Assembly: GCF_023896955.1 (NCBI RefSeq)
Contig: NZ_JAMHIW010000014.1
Coordinates: 101,744-165,743, forward strand
Reading direction: 5' to 3'
From: Micromonospora sp. RHAY321
Lineage (GTDB): Bacteria; Actinomycetota; Actinomycetes; Mycobacteriales; Micromonosporaceae
DNA length: 64,000 nucleotides
Under the pieces are notes generated by a model that did not search any database, was not told the origin of the DNA, and saw only the letters and a program-made list of their open reading frames with translations. Below, one piece after another: positions 59,175-64,000 of this stretch (within the stretch, counting starts at the first letter, position 1; every line of letters begins with the position of its first letter). The position numbers and the translations under genes are program-made.

Positions 59175-60872
59175 ATGCGGTATGACGTGGTCGTCATCGG
59201 GTCTGGTTTCGGCGGCAGCGTCACCGCGCTCCGGCTGGCCGAGAAGGGCTACTCGGTCGGCGTGCTGGAAGCCGGCCGGCGCTTCGCCGACGACGAGTTC
59301 CCGCAGACGTCCTGGCGCCTCCGCCGGTTCCTGTGGGCGCCCAGGCTGGGCTGCTACGGCATCCAGCGGCTCACCCTCCTCCGCCCGGCCGACGGGCGAT
59401 CCGGCGGCGGCGTGCTCGTGCTGTCCGGAGCGGGGGTGGGCGGAGGGTCCCTGGTCTACGCGAACACCCTCTACGAGCCGCTGCCGGCCTTCTACGACGA
59501 CCCCCAGTGGCGTGACATCACCGACTGGCACGACGAGTTGGCCCGCCACTACGACCAGGCCAAGCGGATGCTCGGCGTCACCACGTACCCGCTGAGCACC
59601 GGCGCGGACCGCGCCATGCGGGCGGTGGCCGAGCGGATGGGGGTGGCGCACACCTTCCACTCCACCCCGGTGGGCGTGCACATCGGCCGTCCCGGCCAGC
59701 GCGTCGCCGACCCGTACTTCGGCGGCGCCGGCCCGGAGCGCACCGGCTGCCTGCACTGCGGCTCGTGCATGACCGGTTGCCGGCACGGGTCCAAGAACAC
59801 GCTGGTCAAGAACTACCTGTGGCTGGCCGAGCGGCTGGGTGCCACGGTGCACCCGCTGACCACGGTGACCGCCGTGCGGCCGGCGGCCGGCGGCGGGTAC
59901 GAGGTGCACACCGTCCGCACCGGCGCCTGGCTGCGTCACCGCCGCCAGGTGATCCACGCCGACCAGGTGGTCTTCGCCGCGGGGGCGCTCGGCACCCAAC
60001 GGCTGCTGCACGCGATGAAGGACGACGGCGCGCTGCCCGGGCTCTCGTCCCGCCTCGGCGAGCTGACCCGGACCAACTCGGAGGCGATCCTGGGCGCCTC
60101 GGTGCCGCGCCAGCGGGCATGGGCCGAGCGGTTGGACTTCAGCGAGGGGGTGGCCATCACCAGCTCCTTCCACCCCGACCCGCAGACCCACATCGAGCCG
60201 GTGCGCTACGGGCGCGGCTCCAACGCGATGGGGCTGCTCCAGTCGCTGCTGGTCGACGGTGGCCCGCACCGGGTGCGGCGCTGGCTGGGCAGCATCGTGC
60301 GGCAACCGGGGCTGGCCGCCCGGATGCTGTCGGTGCGCGGCTGGTCGGAGCGGACGGTGATCGCCCTGGTGATGCAGTCGGTCGACAACTCGCTGACCAC
60401 CCGGTGGCGGCGCGGCGTGTTCGGCCGCCGGCTGGTCACCGGCCCGGGTCACGGCATGCCGAACCCGACCTGGATCCCGGCGGGCAACACGGCGACCCGG
60501 CTGCTCGCCGAGGAGATCGGCGGTACGCCCGGCGGGTCGCTCACCGAGCCGTTCGACATCCCGATGACCGCGCACATCCTGGGCGGAGCGGCGATCGGGG
60601 CCACCCCGGCCGACGGGGTGATCGACCCCTACCACCGGGTGTACGGGCACCCCGGGCTACACGTCGTGGACGGCGCGGCGGTGTCCGCCAACCTCGGCGT
60701 CAACCCGTCGTTGACCATCACCGCCCAGGCCGAGCGTGCCATGTCGTTCTGGCCCAACAGGGGCGAGGAGGACCCCCGCCCGCCGCTCGCCTCCCCGTAC
60801 CGCCGCCTGCCACCCGTACCCCCGCACCACCCGGCGGTCCCGGCGGACGCCCCGGCGGCGCTGCGTCCCTGA
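59175..60872 (+). CDS. GMC-family FAD oxidoreductase, cholesterol-oxidase (ChoD) like
   Basis: 565 residues. FAD motif VVVIGSGFGGSVTALRLAEKGYSVGVLEAG at the N-terminus. Four cysteines C192, C195, C198 and C202 (GCLHCGSCMTGCRHGSKNTLVKNYL), which ChoD-type proteins share. MTAHILGGAAIGATPADGVIDPYHRVYG near residue 460 and GLHVVDGAAVSANLGVNPSLTI at the C-terminal FAD/active site. Mycobacterial ChoD lies near guaB3, supporting the family call. Sterol oxidation is not established here. No signal peptide. A Pro-rich tail follows. Confidence 0.87.
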   Translation: MRYDVVVIGSGFGGSVTALRLAEKGYSVGVLEAGRRFADDEFPQTSWRLRRFLWAPRLGCYGIQRLTLLRPADGRSGGGVLVLSGAGVGGGSLVYANTLYEPLPAFYDDPQWRDITDWHDELARHYDQAKRMLGVTTYPLSTGADRAMRAVAERMGVAHTFHSTPVGVHIGRPGQRVADPYFGGAGPERTGCLHCGSCMTGCRHGSKNTLVKNYLWLAERLGATVHPLTTVTAVRPAAGGGYEVHTVRTGAWLRHRRQVIHADQVVFAAGALGTQRLLHAMKDDGALPGLSSRLGELTRTNSEAILGASVPRQRAWAERLDFSEGVAITSSFHPDPQTHIEPVRYGRGSNAMGLLQSLLVDGGPHRVRRWLGSIVRQPGLAARMLSVRGWSERTVIALVMQSVDNSLTTRWRRGVFGRRLVTGPGHGMPNPTWIPAGNTATRLLAEEIGGTPGGSLTEPFDIPMTAHILGGAAIGATPADGVIDPYHRVYGHPGLHVVDGAAVSANLGVNPSLTITAQAERAMSFWPNRGEEDPRPPLASPYRRLPPVPPHHPAVPADAPAALRP

Positions 60873-60880
60873 CCACCTCG

Positions 60881-60951
60881 GCGATCTTGCAGTTTCGGTC
60901 GCCGTTAGGAGCGAAATATCGCTTTTGCGCGGGCAGCAACTGCAAGATCGC
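60881..60951. repeat. Nested palindromic element before guaA
   Basis: Outer perfect 14-nt arms (60881-60894 and 60938-60951, GCGATCTTGCAGTT and its complement) enclose 43 nt holding an inner AGCGA-AATA-TCGCT hairpin (60910-60923). The centre is AT-rich compared with the flanks. Only one copy lies in this window. Confidence 0.75.
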
Positions 60952-61004
60952 GGGGGGAGGGGGTTGGGCGGTGAGCCGGTGCCCGCGATGGCGGTGACTG
61001 TCGG

Positions 61005-61010
61005 TAGGCT
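61005..61010 (+). promoter_or_regulatory. -10 element, leaderless guaA mRNA
   Basis: TAGGCT lies 8 nt before the guaA ATG at 61019, with no Shine-Dalgarno sequence between. Confidence 0.6.
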
Positions 61011-61018
61011 TTGCCCAC

Positions 61019-62578
<1,560 letters not shown>

Positions 62579-62582
62579 CCCC

Positions 62583-62948
62583 TCAGCCGACCGGCGGCGT
62601 GCTGGACGGGGTCGTCGGCGGGTAGGGCGGGGTCGGGGCGTACCCCGGCTCGGGCACGCCGGGCGCGGGCCCGGCGGTGGGCGGCGGCCCCTGCGGCGCG
62701 GCGCCCGCCGGGTGCGGCCACGCCGGCGCGCCGGTGGGCTCCTCGGGCATCAGGAACCACATGATCGGGTACGCGAACAGCGCGAGCCCGCCGGTGAGCA
62801 GGCCGGTGACCGCGAAGATCACTCGGACCAGGGTGGGGTCGACGGCGAAGTAGCGGCCGAGACCGCTGGCGACCCCGGCGACCATGCGGTCGGTGGTGGG
62901 TCGCCGGAGCTGCTTGTACGGGGCGCGGGGAGCGGTGGTCGATGTCAT
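62583..62948 (-). CDS. PspC domain membrane protein
   Basis: 121 residues. The PspC domain covers about residues 14-70: LRRPTTDRMVAGVASGLGRYFAVDPTLVRVIFAV, then a membrane helix TGLLTGGLALFAYPIMWFLMPEEP. The C-terminal 50 residues are Pro/Gly/Ala-rich. PspC proteins sense envelope stress in the phage-shock system; stand-alone copies like this are common in actinobacteria. Convergent with guaA, stop 7 nt away, without terminator. Confidence 0.9.
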   Translation of the reverse strand: MTSTTAPRAPYKQLRRPTTDRMVAGVASGLGRYFAVDPTLVRVIFAVTGLLTGGLALFAYPIMWFLMPEEPTGAPAWPHPAGAAPQGPPPTAGPAPGVPEPGYAPTPPYPPTTPSSTPPVG

Positions 62949-63091
62949 GCCTCCACGGTCCGCGCCGGTGGCCGGCCCGCCCTCGGTGACCGCCCGGATC
63001 CTTACCCTGACCGATCCCTGATCGGGGTCGGACAGTCAGGAATCCGACTCTTTTCCGTTGCGGTAACCCGGTCCGGGGAGAATTTGCTTCC

Positions 63092-64000
63092 GTGACCACC
63101 TTGCTGGAGCCGCTCCGCAGGATCGCGGCATACGCAGTTTGTGCTGACTCAGATGGCCGGTTCCTGCTGGTCCGCGCATCGGAGCGCTCCGGCACACCCG
63201 GCGCGTGGTCGCTGCCCGGCGGGGCGGTCGACCACGGTGAGGACCCGAACCACACGGTCGTCCGGGAGACCGCCACCGAGACGGGCCTCTCGGTCGCCGT
63301 CTCGGGCCTGGCCGACGTGCTCGCCGACATGCGGGCGCTGCCGGAGCGCGGCATCACCATCCACACCGACCGGCTGATCTACCGGGTGGCGGTGCGCGGC
63401 GGCACGCTGGCCGACCGGGTCGGCGACCGTCCCACCGACCTGGCCCGCTGGTACACGCTCGACGAGGCGCGTGAGCTGCCGCTGCGCTCGTTCACCGCGC
63501 GTGCCCTGGGGCTGCCCGCCTCCTCGGCCGACGTGGTGCCCGACGAGGCGCCCGAGTTCCCGTCCTTCTACGCGGTGCCCGGCCCGGACGGGTTGCACCG
63601 GGCGCAGCGCTTCGCCGCGTACGCGGTCTGCACCGACCCGGCGGGCCGGGTGCTGCTCACCCGCGTGTCCGACGGCTATCCGGGTGCCGGCTGCTGGCAT
63701 CTGCCCGGCGGCGGCACCGACTACGGCGAGCAGCCCGGCGCGGCGCTGATCCGGGAACTGGTCGAGGAGACCGGGCAGACCGGTCGACTGGTGGAGCTGC
63801 TCGGGGTGGCCAGCCACCGCGACGCCGCCTCGCTCGGCCCGGAGGGTTACCCGATCGACTGGCACGGCGTACGCGCCTTCTACCGCGTGGTGGTCGACAA
63901 GCCCGACCCGTTGACCGTGGCCGACGTGGGTGGCTCCACCTGCGAGGCCCGCTGGTTCGCCCGCGAGGAACTGGGCGCCCTCCCCACCCACCACCTCACC
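63092..64000 (+). CDS. Tandem Nudix hydrolase, 3' end missing
   Basis: 303 codons remain open to the window edge, starting GTG 63092. Two Nudix domains. In the first (box residues 44-66, GAVDHGE then RETATETG) the GX5EX7REUXEEXGU pattern has Thr62 for the first Glu of the EE pair. The second box (from Gly207, GGTDYGE then RELVEETG) is complete. Each domain starts with AAYAVC-[ST/TD], so they arose by duplication. The second domain is probably the active one, with substrate unknown. Divergent from the PspC gene. Confidence 0.88.
   Translation, partial: MTTLLEPLRRIAAYAVCADSDGRFLLVRASERSGTPGAWSLPGGAVDHGEDPNHTVVRETATETGLSVAVSGLADVLADMRALPERGITIHTDRLIYRVAVRGGTLADRVGDRPTDLARWYTLDEARELPLRSFTARALGLPASSADVVPDEAPEFPSFYAVPGPDGLHRAQRFAAYAVCTDPAGRVLLTRVSDGYPGAGCWHLPGGGTDYGEQPGAALIRELVEETGQTGRLVELLGVASHRDAASLGPEGYPIDWHGVRAFYRVVVDKPDPLTVADVGGSTCEARWFAREELGALPTHHLT

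Overview
The window is very GC-rich, densely packed actinobacterial chromosome, with many GTG starts, 4-nt ATGA/GTGA overlaps and leaderless promoters. Gene content and order (rplM-rpsI-glmM-glmS-acpS-nnr-alr-tsaE-tsaB-rimI-tsaD-groES-groEL-whiB3/whiD-guaB-guaB3-choD-like oxidoreductase-guaA, plus a bldM-like regulator) and the protein sequences point to Micromonosporaceae, probably Micromonospora or a close relative. That assignment is an inference from recalled synteny. No rRNA, tRNA, CRISPR array, insertion sequence or prophage was seen.

Layout. 3-383: end of a conservon-type Ras-like GTPase gene. 427-8006 (-): a fully overlapping nitrate/nitrite assimilation operon, nasA-nasC-nirB-nirD-hemD (HemD with a winged-helix tail), preceded by a near-perfect GlnR box. 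8165-11058: a methyltransferase behind a palindromic operator, a MazF-type toxin-antitoxin pair with a palindromic operator, and a NarK nitrate/nitrite transporter. 11268-17980: rplM-rpsI, glmM, an aminotransferase, an MmpS-like membrane protein and glmS. 18075-19960 (-): a predicted type VII secretion pair, an EspC-like protein with YxxxD and a WXG-like DUF1023 hydrolase. 20134-28519: acpS, nnr, alr, hydrolase, tsaE, ung, tsaB, rimI, tsaD and a small unknown gene.

28611-32131: a heterodimeric ABC exporter whose second ATP site is degenerate in both subunits. 32107-40681 (-): DUF4142 and DUF1707 proteins, a ROK regulator, an xylFGH-type sugar importer with a strong hairpin between xylF and xylG, YbaK, a THUMP-like methyltransferase and an XRE/DUF397 pair. 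41018-49800: groES-groEL behind two CIRCE elements, a sulfite-oxidase-like molybdoenzyme, divergent whiB3/whiD-like and bldM-like developmental regulators, a DUF5319 protein, guaB and guaB3. 49869-54519 (-): a secreted ThuA/sugar dehydrogenase/PKD protein and a Tat-exported sugar isomerase-like protein. 54912-57902: two tandem M1 metallopeptidase lipoproteins. 57910-64000: an LCP-family protein, a choD-like GMC oxidoreductase, guaA, a PspC protein and a tandem-Nudix gene running off the right edge.

The least explained signals are non-coding. Two intergenic copies (25855-25902 and 44825-44868) of an AT-rich palindromic element share a 23-nt block with one mismatch. A different nested palindrome lies before guaA (60881-60951). 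A recurrent TAGGCT-like -10 hexamer sits 6-9 nt before start codons at about ten genes.
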